Of a stretch of DNA of 64,000 bases, positions 11,222-25,400 are shown one piece after another. Every line of letters starts with the position of its first letter. Within the stretch, counting starts at the first letter, position 1. The stretch covers positions 8,868,001 through 8,932,000 of the forward strand of contig CM076264.1 in the NCBI GenBank assembly GCA_038380795.1, in the 5' to 3' direction. The translations under genes and the position numbers were made by a program. This DNA comes from Pyrocephalus nanus. Lineage: Eukaryota > Chordata > Aves > Passeriformes > Tyrannidae. The notes beneath the pieces were generated by a model, which was not told where the DNA came from, made no database searches, and saw only the letters and a list, made by a program, of their open reading frames with translations.

Positions 11222-14200
11222 ACATTCTATTCCCAAGGTCCTTATCCAGCCATGCTTCATGGAATTAGGTTCCCCTCCTTTCACTCAGCTGTGACAGAAG
11301 CCTCTAGTGCCTGTCTGGTTTGAGGGCTTGATGGTTATACTGGAGTTACAGAATAACACACTAGTAATAAAAAACAATAGAGAGGTGGTAAACCTCAGAC
11401 ATTAGAACTTGTCTTCAGGGACTTGTTTGGCTTTATTTTAAAGCAAACAAACCCTAACCACCACCCAAATTCCTCCCAAATAAGCACAACATATCCTAAA
11501 AAAAGGCTAATCACCTTTAAATTAATTCAGAGAAAAAATCCCATGTACCGACATAAACATTCGCAAGTCTAAGTTGTATAGCCCATTCAAAGCTCAGGTT
11601 TCCTTAAACGTTTCCATATTATTAATAATAATTGCTTCAATAATTAGCTCTATTTGTATGTAATAAAAGTATCCTGACTATGTAGAACTGTTTCTTCACA
11701 AATTTATTAGAATTAAAGGGGGAAAACATTACTTCTATGAACATAATATTAACTGAACATGCACAATTAAAGTCTAAATAAACAACTGGAAAACCTGAAG
11801 TTTTTCTGGATGTTATGGGCTACTAAAGAAATGTCTTTCAAGTCATTGTTAACACTTTCACCTGTTATAAATAACCCACTCAGACAGATGACTCCACCAC
11901 ACAGTCACAAAAAGACTGATATTCATGACACTCAAACTTCAGGATGCACAACAATACCTAAACCAGAACTGATAAAATTGTATACAGACCCTGTTGATGC
12001 TCTTGGCACATGTCATTCCAAGACTGCCTGATAATTGCTAATCACCAGGTACATCTATTCCCATCTTGACGAAGCTCTGATGTTGCTGATTTCAGAACAT
12101 CTTTCAGGTGGCTGAGAACAGCAGGTGTTTTTTGCAGCATGACAAGGAGAAAGCCAAGCAGTGGTCAAACCAGCAGCTCTGCAGGGACTGAGCTTCTGCA
12201 TCCCAGAAGTCATCATCCCAGAAGACTGTTAGTCACAGTCCTTGTTTTGATGAAAAGCAGCTTGGTAAAGTTGCTATCAGCTGATAAAGCAATGTGAATA
12301 GGAATAATGAAAGTCCTCAGGTCATTTGTCTCTTTTGTGAGCTCCCTGGGTCTTCAAAAGGCCACCACCAGACACTTTCTGCATCTGAAGTTAACCAGTC
12401 TTAGGGAAAGAAACACATGAAAATCCCAAACCTTGACAGAAAAAATTTATGAGACGGTCACCATTGGGCTTGTGTTAACCCATCTCCTCTTCAAGGGTAC
12501 TAATACAAGTCCATGTTCAACCTGGAAAAAAAAAACCAGACTTCTATCATGTACTTATAATCAATAGATTTTTCATACTTTCCAAGCAAAAATATAAGCT
12601 CTACTAATCAGGGAACAAGAAAGGCATATTGGTCTATCTTTTTAAGCACTCTCAGAGAATTCATACCTTAAAGGTAATACTATTTTTTTTTTGTTGCTCA
12701 GGACGTTATTTTAAACTCCAGAGCTTGTTTTCCTATCAACCAAGCAGAAATTATTCTGATAAAATATTCAGAAACAGAGTTAGCTTCAGAGATTGAACGT
12801 ATTTACTGAACATTGTGGATTCCCATCTATTTATTATGTTTATCAGATAAAGGAGTCAGACTAATATTTTATGTCTGTTTTTTGTTGGTTTCTTTTTTGT
12901 TTGCTTGTTTATTTTAATCAAAGAAGGGTTTATCTCACTTTATCTAACTCCACATTCTCTTCCCAGTGAAAATATATAAAGTTTGCAAAGATCTAACTCC
13001 TGCAGAGCCAAGCACAGGAGTAGCCACGTAGCGTTTGGAGTACCAACCATTCTACAGGAACCACCTACTGAAAACAAAGGGTTTAGGAGAAGTAGCCAAG
13101 CAAAAGTATTTCAAGAATGGCAGCCATTTAGGAAATGAGGGGTCATGATGATGCAATTAGCCTAAATTAAATGGCGGTTTCTAATGATTTGACTCACTGT
13201 ACGAATGGTCATGCTAAAGCTGGGGAAAGTTCATTGCATAGTCTGCTCTTCCATGCTAAACTGCATCTCATCTCTTAAAGTTCTAAACATTCTTTTCCTA
13301 AAGAAAAGGACTTTCCTAAAGCCATACTAATTACTTAACAGGTTACATATATTCTGCTGTATCAAATATAATCAGCACTAAATAAAAGTATGGTTCTATG
13401 CATCTTCAGCAGCTCTGCTACCTACTGGCACTGAATTAAGTCAGAGGTACAGCCTAGAAAGACAGATATATGTTAGTGATTTCCACTTGCGTTTTGGACT
13501 AGTGATTGGAGCTGCAGTCAAAGGTAAATCCAGTTATGATTTCAAGGCCATGTTATTACCATGCACTGATGTTAGCAATGATTTTTCCTGAAGTTATGGA
13601 TTATATTGGATTTTATGGATAATATATGGATTATTAGTTAAAACAAATAAAAAAAAACCCAAACAAAACTCTTTCTGTTAGTTACTCAGAACCTGAAGTA
13701 TTTAGTAAGCAATCATAAAATACTGTAGTGTTCTAAATACTTTAAAAATGTAAGTGATGGTACTTGAATTCACAAAAATTGCCAGCAGATTAAAATTATA
13801 TGCTTAGTTGTATCTACAGTTGTGAATATATATTGCTTTAATTGTCAAAATTAAGTAGACTCATAATCAGAATGTTGTTCTGAAGTCAAATATTAGAAAT
13901 TTTCACTTTCTCCCAAGGAGAAATTACTGAGGACAACTGAAATTAATGACTCAATGGTTTCCTAAGTCTTAGAAGAATAAGGTTATGCAATTTGAATCAT
14001 CAGCAATAATTTGTGTGCATAAAGTTAACATCGCACTTTTTAACACCTCACAGCTTTCTGAGAGTTAGAGAATGTAGCTCAAAAGAATCAAAAATATTTT
14101 CATCCTTTTTCTACAGACTGCACCTTCAAATGTGAAAAATTTTAGAAATGTGTGACTATGTAATAGAAACACTTCCGCCCACCTCCCACCCCCTTTTCTA

Positions 14201-14240
14201 TTACCTAAAGTCTGTACACATATATGAGTGGTGCTTGTTC

Positions 14241-14316
14241 CTGGTAGGTTTTTCTGGATTTTTTTGTTTGTTGTCTTGGCTGTTTTGATTTTTTGTTGCG
14301 GTGTTTTGTTTTGTTT
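14241..14316 (+). repeat. T/G-rich low-complexity tract
   Basis: Runs of T interrupted by single and double G, such as TTTTTTGTTTG and TGTTTTGTTTTG. This is a slippage-type simple sequence with no coding potential. Confidence 0.7.
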
Positions 14317-14719
14317 CCAATCAAAACCCTTTTTAAGATGCTTTTATAAATTTATTTTTTTAAATGCCATTTTTTCCATTTAGAGGTGAAGCTGCCTATT
14401 GATAGCAGAGCTATATAAACTCCTTTGGCAAGATGCATAAGGAATGGAGACCCAGGGGAATAGGAATAACCTATAGGAATGTGGAAAAGACATCAACTGC
14501 CACTATTGGTGAGTTCTGACCTCTCTGTAACAAAGACCGGTGGGGAGTCTGTGAGTGTCAGTATCTAAAGCAGCAGATAAGGTAAACACAAAAGAGATAA
14601 ATGTCAGCATTCACTGGGCAGCCCTGAGTTTTGTGAACACACACAACAGGTTTTCTGCTTTTTTTCAAACACACCAAACTGACCTTGTTAGAACATGTCT
14701 AACAAAATATGCCCAAGGG

Positions 14720-15000
14720 CAGCAGGATTCAGTGGGGCTCTGACCGGGCCACGTCTGCACCACGAGTGTGCTCACACACCTCCAGCTTCTGACCAGAGGG
14801 CAAAGAAGCTGCAGAGAGACTCAGGGAGCTATTTAAGTACCCTGCTTATGTAAGGATCTCCTGAGACCTTAGAAACTTTACTTTCTTAAATCTTCCCTTT
14901 GCTCAAGGAACGCTGTGTTCTTCTGCTCACTCATCAGCCTGTGCATGGTTTTGTGGTTTTATAGCGTAGCTGTCGAGCTCTGCTCAGGTTTGAGTCTCTA
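14720..15000. other. GC- and CpG-richer island of unknown origin
   Basis: This block stands out from its AT-rich surroundings. It has several CpG steps (around 14742, 14752, 14762, 14910, 14966 and 14973), a TATA-like ATTTAAG near 14831, and words such as CTGCTCACTCATCAGCCTG. It could be a decayed LTR or an isolated regulatory block. No family was recognised, and no open frame crosses it convincingly. Confidence 0.25.
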
Positions 15001-18000
15001 AATTATACTATTTTGTCATGAAAGGGGAGGGAAAGTTCTCCTGTAGATACAAAGATGGTCAAAGAGAAGACAACTAGAGAAATCATTACATTATTAAAAT
15101 AAAAAAAAAAAAAGAAAATATAGCAGAATTACTATATCATGGATTAAAAATTGCTCACCTCTGTTTCTATCATGGACATATAGAAAAGTTCCTTTGGTTG
15201 TAGCTAAAGTTTTCCAGATTAGAAGCAACACAAACAAATTTCAACTAATTTTATTAACTTCTATATGTTCTTAATTAAAAAAAAAAGCAACCAATAATGA
15301 AAATTTTATTACTTCTGAGAAAATTGTCTTAATGAATGAACATTTAAGGATTTGTGAGCCAATCTGAAGCAGTCCCCCTCCCCAAAGTCTTTTGCAAACA
15401 GAAAGTTTTCCATTCACTGTAGGGTTACATAAAACTTTGTCTTTATTTTATGCCATTATTAAATGCACCCTGATCTGCTTTATACTGCATGAACTGGGCA
15501 GTTTTTCCTCAGAGTATCTGATCAACCACGTAAATGAGTGTCCCTTTGCAGCAAGCCAGCCCAGTCACCCGTATAATACTACTGCATGGGGAAAAGAAGT
15601 CCTGCTTTTCCTGAAAGTCCCTGTCAGGGTAACTGCTTTGGGAGTATGGATTATGACACAGATAAAATAATATCTATTTGATACAGCTCATAAATAATAA
15701 AAAAAAAATTGACCTTTTATAGATTTTTTTCTTCCCCAGTCATGGTTATTAACTATGGTATCTGATTTACCTGATAAGGTTTTGGAAGCAGGGGCCACGA
15801 GTGTAAAGTTGACCTCTGAAAGAAGAGACCAGGAACTGTCCCCATGTTGAGTAAAGGCAGCGCTAGCCTCTACCAGATCCACCCAAAGCTGAGTTTTGTT
15901 TTGTTTTTTTTTTAATTATAAGCAAGGTGTCTCTGTCTTTCCTGCATACACCTACATAATTTACTCGTGAAAGTTCTCTAAAGTTCTGGGCAAGAGATAA
16001 TGAGTGCACAGCCCACACCAGCTTTCAAAACTGCATCTCTGTCCAGCCGTATTATCCAGATGCATCTTCCTCCTAAGCTTGATAAACCCTTCACATTTGG
16101 CTGTTTTAGTAGCAGCCTCCACAGACACAACACAGACTTCAAGAACATTGCTGATCAAGTTGCCTAAAGGGCTTTTTTTCCAAATTTTTACCAAATATAC
16201 ATTAAGGAATAACAAAATCATACTATTTACACCCGTCCTGCTGTTTTAATCACTTAGTTGAGCTCCATGAGACACCTACTAAACTGCCAAAGCTTATTTC
16301 TCCCTTTCCAGCCTTACCTGGGGATAAAAAATATCAAAAAAACCCAAACAAAATCAAATTTCAATGTCTTTTGTGAAACAGTAATAATAACAAAAACCTT
16401 TTTTGTAAAGAAGGAAAAGAAGAGATCCTCTCTATTGCTTTCTATTTCTCTGTTATAATTTGTTTTGTGAAATGTTGCATTTTCCACCACTTCACTGAGA
16501 AAATTAAGTTATCACTGTTGGAAAACAAGGACATAAGGAAGTTACTGAAGTGTGATAAACTAGTTTTTCAGTATCTGTGAAATTCAACAACATCCATACT
16601 TATCAGAGGAAGAGGAAAGCTTTCTATCCATAAGATTTTCTGACTCTTAGCTGATAAAATGAACACATCTATTTATTTATTAAGTTCTATATTGTTGTTA
16701 GTCATATTTCTATAAAACTATCCTGTGCTGCACAAATATATGTGATTTTTTAAACTGTACTACAACACGATAAAATATTTCTTAAAATTATTTTTTTTTC
16801 AGTTTTCCTTGTTTCCTGATCTTCATGCACACATCAAAGATATGTACTCCCCAAGGAAATGAGGGGTGGGAAGGAGGGAGATACTGCAAATAAAATGAGC
16901 TAAAATATAATTAAATGCAAAATATTATCTAAGCCAAAAAGGTATCATCCGGAAACAGAAATCCCACTAAGAACATTATGGAGCAAAACAACAACATGAG
17001 AATTCACATGTTTTTTTAAAGGTTCCAAAGAAAAGAAGAAAATCTAAAGTCAATTGCAGACATTCTTGTCTGTCAGTCCCGTGGATGCACTGGCACCAAG
17101 CACAGATTGGTGCCAGTGGTGAGGAATTGTGGGAGAGTTTCTTCTTTGCGGAATTCACTAGTAAACCGTGTCTTCTTACTTAAAGCAGTTCTGAGAAAAT
17201 GTGGAAAAATAGCTATTTGACTCCTTATTTACTAAACAGAATGTTAGTGAGAAATAAACACCTATTTCTTTTCTTCTCAAGAGTGTTTCCAGAGATAAAG
17301 TATCCAAAAGGGGGATGATAGAACAGCTTAATAAATAGAATATATCTTTAAGACAAGATAAATTTCACATGGAATTTCCTGAGCTTCTGAAGGACACTGC
17401 TAATTTTTCACAAAACTCCCTTCTTCATAATTTTCTCTATTAATTACATCAATTGCACTTTATAGAGTTAAGGTATTTACAATATAAGAAGGTAATTTGA
17501 TGTCCTCCTTGCAACCTGCAAGGCCTATTTGACTAGACCTGTAGGGAATTTGAAGGTTTCAATAAGTAAATACCTATAAAATATCATTTTTGCTATTTAT
17601 GCTGCTCCTTTTAAGAAGTCCTTTTTTCATTCCTCCTTTCTGTGAAATATTTCAGGAGAGATTTATAGTAATAAAGCCACATTAGATTTTGTGATCAATG
17701 TAATTATACTCTTTAAGATTCCACCACTCTATTTACATACTTGTCCATAAAAATGAATGACCCATTATAATTCCCTTCATCTAGAGGTATGGCTGTAAGA
17801 ACACACAATCACTTCCTAAAGAAAATCAGATATACAATTAGACCAAATACTAAAAAAAACAAAAAAATGAACTAGCAGAACATCTTTATGCAAAAGATGC
17901 TGATGCAGCAGAATGAAAAAAAAAAGTTCAAGAGGGTGTATCAACTCTCTTGATATTTTAAACTCAAAACAGAAATGTCTGCCTGCCCACACAGGCTTTT

Positions 18001-18280
18001 GCTGCCAAAGTTTATCCTGGACAGTTGCCCTAAAGGTCTCCCCACTCTTACAAGACAACAAACTCACTAGACATTGACTTGACCTCTGAAGGATGTCCCC
18101 CAGATCTCGAGCTGGTAACTGGACAGTCTGCAGCTCCACTCAGTCAGATACTCAAAGTCTTTCAGAATAAATTTCAACCTGAAGAGTTAAAAGAAATGCC
18201 TCATTTGGGGATAATTTCTTTTTAAATACAAATTAGTGAAATAGTCTTCTATGATCTGCTGATAGATTTCAAGATAGATA

Positions 18281-18320
18281 CTAATATGAAAAATGAGATG
18301 CTAACATGGAAAATGAGATC
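18281..18320 (+). repeat. 20-bp direct tandem duplication
   Basis: CTAATATGAAAAATGAGATG at 18281-18300 is followed at once by a copy differing at three positions (18301-18320). This is a local slippage duplication that has since diverged. Confidence 0.8.
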
Positions 18321-18567
18321 TCTCTCCTCCTTCCAGTTCAAAGCTGGATTTCCTAACCTGGGGAAATTCTCACACTTTCTGGCCCACAGGAATATATTAA
18401 TCTCTGAATTATTACTTAAAAATTAAATACTAATACCACAGTTCTTTTCCCTCTGTCTATTAAGCAGAACATATAGATAGATATATCAGACCAGGTGAAA
18501 AAGATAACGTAGCCCAGGAAAACCATATTTAAAAAGTGAATAGCTTAAAAATAAATCAGACACTTAC

Positions 18568-18595
18568 CTGGTTAGAACTTCAAGGTTCTATAAAC
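18568..18595 (-). other. Weak candidate small exon (28 nt)
   Basis: On the minus strand a pyrimidine-leaning stretch ending CTTTTCTTGGGCAG precedes the block, and its end reads CCAG followed by GTAAGTG. The donor is close to consensus and the acceptor is mediocre. There is no transcript support, and such pairs occur by chance in 64 kb. Confidence 0.1.
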
Positions 18596-19624
18596 CTGCC
18601 CAAGAAAAGGATCATGAGATATGTAGGTACTATAAATAATCTAGAGCCTAACTACAGACCTTCTGAGCAATAGCAAAGCCTACATGTTCATTGTAGATAC
18701 CTGTGGTGGTCCAAGTGAGTACAACCCCAGTACCTTACAAGAAAAAAACTAAGTTCATTAAGCAAATGAGTTTATAGATTCATCATCCACTATTCAAAGT
18801 GATTAATCATCATGATATGTAGACTCAACTGTTAATTAATTACACCTAACTGTCTAAACAGATAATTGATTTTTTTATTTTTTTTAAACTGTAAAGCCAC
18901 TGTAAAATATACAGTACACAAGTGGTAAAAAGAGCAGATATGCTAAGTGGTCACCAAAAGACTCAGATTTACCCCCTCCTGATGTTGGCTGGTTTACTTC
19001 CCAGATAAATGGTATAACACCTCATGTAACTAAGAAATATCTTCATAAAGCTACTTGTGATGGTGACCAGACTGCCTTTTAAAAGAGGAAGGGAGCATGG
19101 GTGCTGAAGCCTGAACTTCTCTGGACCCATGAGCCTTCAGAGGCAAGACTGACTGTGAAAGTTAACACATCCTACCAAAAAGGCAAGAAATGTGTGGGAA
19201 GCTATAATACTCTAAATCTGTCTGAGGGCTCACTCTTAGGGGTGCCTTTGAAAACTGTCATTGAGAGAAGCTTTTGAGAGAGATTTCTTTAGTGAGCATC
19301 TCAGAAGAAGCTCATTTTTAAACAGGATTTACAACAAGCCATGTTGTTTGTGATAGTAATATTACTAATATGTAACCAGCCAAAACACCTCCAGAATCCC
19401 TACCTAACTCTGGCCATCTTCTGAAGAAAACATTGATAAAATTAAATAAAAATACGTGTCCCCTCCCTCAACTAATGGACACTACATGTTACACCTAACC
19501 ATTCATATATGTTGTTTGCTTTATCAAACCCAAAAAACTCAGGGCAAGAGAAAAGAAATACAATCATAGTCCCTGCTCCTTTTCCCCCTCCAACCGTCTT
19601 ACCAGCACATAATAAAATCTTCCT

Positions 19625-19840
19625 CTTTTGCTTTAGAGCACCTGGTTCCCACTTGCTAGCTAAAAGTAATTAGCCTTTAATTATCACCAGTTACATTTTC
19701 ACCTGCAAATCACTGCAGAGTCAGGCTTGCTCCATTAGCATATTCATCTCCCACCTGCAGGCAGGAGGAAACACTTCTGCTCTTCAACTGAGGGATTAAC
19801 CTTTAATTTGCTCATGCCTTGGCTGCATTCTCAGCTGAAC
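19625..19840. promoter_or_regulatory. Candidate conserved non-coding element
   Basis: Non-repetitive sequence of balanced composition. It has AAAGTAATTAGCC and TTTAATTATCACC (homeodomain ATTA cores), TCCATTAGCATATTCAT (octamer-like), two CACCTG E-box words and TTAACCTTTAATTTG. This motif mix is typical of developmental enhancers in bird gene deserts. The call rests on motif content alone; conservation was not tested. Confidence 0.22.
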
Positions 19841-22357
19841 ACACAGAAGGAATTTGGTGGATGTGTGTACAGATTCAAGAGGTCAAATGGTATTTTTTGC
19901 TACAAATGGATGCTAAGGGTTTCTTATACCTTTCTACAAAGTTAACCTTGAAATGCTTTCACAGTGATACACATTGACATAAAAATAATAAAAAATATCT
20001 ATGCACAGACAAACTATTCAGTCCTTTGCTTTTTCTCACAATAGTTTGATATTGCTAAGTAAATGCAGGAGATTTTGAGTCATTGCTGATATATCAGCAC
20101 AAGGTTCTCTTGAATCCTCTAACACTTTCTGCTATACAGATAATGGTCTCAAAGGTGGATAGTTTGATTCTCACTACCAAATACAGATGTTTCAGTTGAG
20201 TTTCCAGCAACTTATTTTCAGCTTTTACCAGTCCTATAAAATTTATTCTCCAGCCGCATTTTTGCTGGCTCTACTATTTTTCATAAAAATAACATTATTA
20301 TTTGCATGAAGACAGATTGAATGATGCAAATGTTTACAGGCAAAGGCTTTAATTGTGCAAACAAACACATCTTTATGCAGGTGCCACATTCCAATGACTT
20401 CAAAAGGACTAACTGTGAGTGTAAAAATATCACTAAGATGCATATTTTTAGGAGGAAGGCAAAGAACTATGAGCTGTTTTAGACCTGGACGTTATGGCAA
20501 GTGCCTGGAATAATATATGCCCAGCTGGAATATAAATAACATGCACTACAATAATATTTAGTATAGAAAGTCTTAGCTTAGGAATTTATTTTCTTTTAAA
20601 TTTAAAAAAAATAAACTGAATACCTTCATGTCAAAGATATCACAGACACAATCTATTGTTTAAATTAAACAAAAGGAGTGGAGAAAATCTTCCATCCCTG
20701 AATCTAAGAACCTTCAGTTGTTTTGCAGACACAAACCCCCTAAAATAAAGTGTCCTCCAAAATACAAGAGGTAAACTGAATTATTATAATTGACTTCCTT
20801 AAAAAATAACCTCGTGCCCAAGTAATTAATTTGCTTTTTGAATATTTTTGCTTCTCATGCAGTACTGTGTATCTTTATGTCTGGTAAAACTCTGTTGACA
20901 AATTATGCATAAATATGCAAAATATGCATAACATTATTTTTAAAATGTGTTTATTAGATTGGCTGTAATAGGTTCAGCACATCTAGGTCACTGTATTGTT
21001 TTATTATCATCATCATCTTAATTATGTTTATGGAAAATGCATCTTAAAACAATATGGAGACAAAATAATATAAATTACAATTCTGAAATAAGGAAATAGT
21101 TTAAAAAATAATGATTCTGTGTTCTGTTTAATATGCAAATGGATTTTTCTTTCTATGACATGTAAAATACAATTTACCAGAAACAAACAAAACCTTTGGT
21201 GGTGAACAAGTGTTGGTGATAAAAGCTACAATTTCTCATTGAAAAAATATTTCTAAGTCTTCTCTAAAACAATGATAAATTTTTCATTTTGCCTCTTCAT
21301 AGATGCAAAAATGTTGATTACATTTCTGTGTGAAAATCAGGATAAACAACAACTCTGATACTAATGCACCTGTTCAGCCTGTTAGATTTCTTTTTTGCCA
21401 GTTTACTTCAGATACACGAAATTGGATTTCTAAAGGCTTAGACAGGTACTTAACCCATAAGGCTTTGGCTTCTTCTGAAGTAAATTTGGGGGTTTTTTGG
21501 TTTCAACAAAAATTCCCATCCTAATTTGTCAACTCTCTTCATAGATTTTAATCAAAACTAATTGAAAAAAAGTTTTCCTGTGTGAACTTAAAAAGACAGT
21601 ATTTTCTATTGTTGATAATTTAATCAAATATTTCTAAGGTATATTAGTCTTTCTGTCCTGCTGCATGCTGATGGATGAGAGAGCTTTCTGCCAAGATGCA
21701 GTGATTTTGTTATTGTGGAATATGTGTAAAATGAAAATAATTTAGAAAAGCAAAAATGGCTACTTCCATTGGAATGGTGGAGCCTTTTTTTCCATGGTTA
21801 ATAAGCTCAAATTGACTTTATGAGAAGATCAGACTTAAAACCATAAATATTTTTGAGTTGAAACACTTAGCCTGACCATATTTTTCCCAAAATGGAGATG
21901 TAGGGATGATACAAAGAAGATAATACTGTAGCAAAGCACTGATGTTAATGCTGGATGGGAATTCGTCACGCTTCAAGATGAAGCAAGGAGTGCCAAGACA
22001 GTTACCTGTTTATTTTTTCGATATCCAAAATTTGAAATTATGGTTTATAACAGGTTATTTCTGTGACAATGTACATCAGATGTCATACAAACATATTTGG
22101 CCTACTATTAGTAGCAGTGGCAATAAATAATCTTACTTAATATTAAAGAAAAAGAAATTTGTAAGGTGTAGAATTCTGAAAGAACTGTAGTTGTTTTGGT
22201 CAGTTTCAATAATTCAAATTAAAAAAAAAAAAGCAAATGAAAATTTAAGACCACATCATAAGTAAGAAAGATACTGACAGTCTAAAATGTATCTCAAAGA
22301 CATCTAGAAAGCAGATGCTAATGATGCTGACAATCAGAATAGAATCCAAAATGGATG
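19841..22357. other. Non-coding AT-rich sequence
   Basis: Very AT-rich unique sequence with no gene or mobile element recognised. It contains a cluster of ATGCAT/ATGCAAA words (20898-20931) and an exact POU octamer ATGCAAAT at 21133-21140, described separately. Confidence 0.55.
20898..21140. promoter_or_regulatory. POU octamer-like cluster
   Basis: AATTATGCAT, AAATATGCAA and AATATGCATA occur back to back at about 20901-20930, so an ATGCA core appears three times at roughly 10-bp spacing. The consensus octamer ATGCAAAT follows at 21133-21140. POU-domain factors bind such sites. In AT-rich DNA some of this is expected by chance, and there is no independent evidence of function. Confidence 0.2.
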
Positions 22358-22462
22358 AATCATAGAATAGGTAATTCATTCTATTGAATGAGTTACAATG
22401 AGTCATATGGTCCAGCCTCCCTGCTCAAACATCATCCTAGAGCACACTGTAAGGGATTGGAG
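22358..22462 (-). mobile_element. Short CR1 LINE 3' fragment
   Basis: About 100 bases. The plus strand begins AATCATAGAATAGGTAATTC and contains CATATGGTCCAGCCTCCCTG, then CTCAAACATCATCCTAGAGC. This matches the extreme 3' end of a CR1 subfamily, with a decayed GGAAGGGACC region and a roughly 20-base gap relative to the family pattern. Orientation is minus. It is short and old. Confidence 0.8.
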
Positions 22463-25400
22463 ATCATAGGGAAGCCCTTACTGAAAAATCACTAAGAAAA
22501 CACAATATGAGGGATTTTTTTTCTTTAAATGTGATTCAAACTTTTAGAGGAGAGAACTTTAGCTTCTTAGGATTTTTTTTATTTTATTTTTTGAAATAAA
22601 CCTATCTCAAGCTATATTAAAGTTATGAAGACATGTATTTGAATGTTGAAGGTAATTTTAAAGGTAATAAAACAAATTATTAGATTTCTAGACTTAAAAA
22701 TTCTAAGCACTTATAAATCTCTCAGTCTATGACCAGAAAAAAAATATATAAATAATCCAGCCAATTCTTCAGTTTCATATGATTCCATCTCACTTGTTTC
22801 CCCTCCTCTACATTATGCACTCATAATTTTAACACTGCTCTTTTACAGACATATAGGCCCTAAATACTGCTGCCATCCAGAAAACAGCCAAAATACTATA
22901 TATTTTAGGTCACATTGCCATGACATAGAAAAGACATATGTCTGAAAATATAAATTTATAATATATATCATTCAGTGTTACATAAATTTGCCATACACAC
23001 TTTTCATTTGTAGGAGAGCCATCATATTTGCCATGAAGTTTCCTCAAAGAGAAATATGACACAGTTCCTTTTCTTACACGAATGTCACAGTAAATCCATG
23101 ATATTCAAAGCACGTTCTCTATGCCAAGACAGAACTTAATTATAATTCAATACATTTGGCTGGAAATCAAAATAGCTACCCCCTACCCAAAGCAAAGGCA
23201 CCAAAAACATTTGCTTTGACTTAAATGATTGCAAAATTTTCAGCACAGAAGACAATACATCAATTTCTTGACACTTCCTTCAAATTGGCTTTTAACATGC
23301 AAACTCAAAGAAGGTAATTTATCTTTTCCCTTCTTTCGCCATCCCTTTCTAGTTTACTAGGTTTCATTAAAATATTCTGCATTAAATACAATCCTTCCTC
23401 CCTAGCAAGGAACACAAAACTGTTTTAATGCAATTGTACTTGTAAGTGTTTCAAGTAGAGCTAAGAAATTTGAAGTTCCTGCTTTCACAGTTACTTAATC
23501 CGATTTTATTTAAAGTATATAAACTTTAATTAAAGCAAGCTTAATTTGCATATATTTCAAGTATGCACACATCACCTTGCATTGACAATCCATAAAAACG
23601 TTTAAATGTGAATTTCACCAATAATCAAACTTAGTAATCCTTGGCTGTACAAAGACATCAGCAAATCTCCACATGTATAACATAAACATTGTGATATCTT
23701 AATAACCTTTAAAGCTGCATTTTGAGACTTCTTAATTCAGTAAGTAATCAATAATGCATGCCATTCATGTAAGTAGCTTTTTTTCCCCTTGAAAAGCAAG
23801 ATTAAATGAAGCCTTCAAACTGTAAGTAAAAAGGGCTTCATCACTGTGGTGTCCAGTATCATTTCTGTACTACTTATTTGGGGCACAGAAACATGAATTT
23901 CTTCTCACTGCCCAGTCATGAGAAAATATCACTGATGCCCATGTGGATGACATATTTTTCTATCTCAGACATCTGGGATGAGGTCTATCTGTGCTCATTA
24001 TTGACGTACTCATTTTGTAGCAAAGTCTGATCTGTCTAACAACTTCAAGCACTGAACAAGTGAATCTTGGATTCTGCCTAGAGGCTCACCTGCAAAATAT
24101 GCAAAGCAACAATTATTTTTCATATATGTAAGGCACTTCTATGATTCAGAGGCAATACTATATGAAGAATAACTGATAAAATGCTCTGTAGTATATAAAA
24201 GATGAGAAAAATTTCTTAATCCATCAAACAATCCAGACCATGTTCAGCAATCTTTGTGAAGAAAATATGTGTCCATGACCTTTTTCCTATTCCTCCAAAC
24301 ACAACTTTCCAGGACAGGCCAACTACTACAGACAGTGGCCAAATATATTATCATGGTTTAAGAAATTATTTATTATTTAAGAAAATGCTGCAAAAAGAAG
24401 AGGCCTTTTATTATGACCTGCTAATGCTCCACCAAGGCAAATAATTGTATTCTCAGCCCAGTGAACCCAACCTAACTGTAATTAAACAAAGCTGCTAGTT
24501 ATTAAATCAAGGATTCTGAATTAATGAATTTTTGTTTTTGTTGTTAGTGGTGTGCCTTACCTTGTGAATATTTTATATGTTATACATGTTATTACCTGAG
24601 GATTAACCAATAATAAGAATGGTGTAGATCTTTAAACATAGCTTGCATTAAATTTTAAAGTACTATCTCTACTTCCTTTGGCAAAATAATAGTGAGGAAT
24701 AAATTGTGGATTTCATCTGAGTTAATAAGATCATTAAACTTAAAAAATTTGGTATAACTGAATAAAAAATTCTTTTATTGTCATTATAAAGGATGAAGAA
24801 AGAAAGAAACTTAATGGAAAAATATAACTAGCTGAATGAGTTTCCCTTAAAACCACAGCTGCACCTTTTATCTTCTCAGCCATTTTCTCTTTGGAAGTTA
24901 AGGGTGCTAATGGCATTATGAGGCCCTGACTAGAAATGTCAGACAAAGCCAAGGATTTCCAGAAAATCATTATTTTTTAAATATTATTCCATTATTACAA
25001 TATTATTACATTGGAATAATCTAGTGTTTATATTCACAAAGAAGCACATAGAATCAAATAGGTTGGAAAAGCTTCATAAACACACAACCCTTATCTTGCT
25101 AAGTGTGAATAGCCCATGCATTTTCCTACATTTTCCCTACATCAGAACTGCAAAGGATTCCAGTATGCTTTGCATCTTCTGTCCAAAGGGAGAATCACCT
25201 ATGTCTGTGTCATTCATAAAAACAACTGCCTAAAAGTAGAGGCTTCACAGAAAGTGAGTTGATGGGGTTTGGGTTTTCCTTTTTAAATTATCTTTTTTTT
25301 CTTTTTCCTTTTTTTTTTTTTTTTTTTAATGCTTAATTGTTCATCTGAAAATACTTCCCTGATCATGGTGGATACCAAGATTGTACCATTCCTCTGCTCT

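Larger units (their letters stand above)
10291..14700. other. Non-coding AT-rich sequence
   Basis: Unique sequence with no recognised gene. It holds a purine-rich stretch near 10840-10890, a perfect short hairpin at 11198-11221, T/G-rich low complexity at about 12870-12915 and 14241-14316, and small A or T runs. Open frames are 60-92 codons and look random. Confidence 0.55.
15001..19620. other. Non-coding AT-rich sequence
   Basis: Unique sequence with short A/T runs (near 15100, 15270 and 16790). The 107-codon minus frame at 17816-18139 matches no family I know. It contains a 20-bp imperfect tandem duplication at 18281-18320 and one weak exon-like block on the minus strand (18568-18595). Confidence 0.55.

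Noticed and set aside
25045..25240. Possible further CR1 end (TAGAATCAAATAGGTTGGAA)
   Set aside because: Only about 25 bases resemble the CR1 terminus, and the following sequence does not continue the pattern. Too weak to call.
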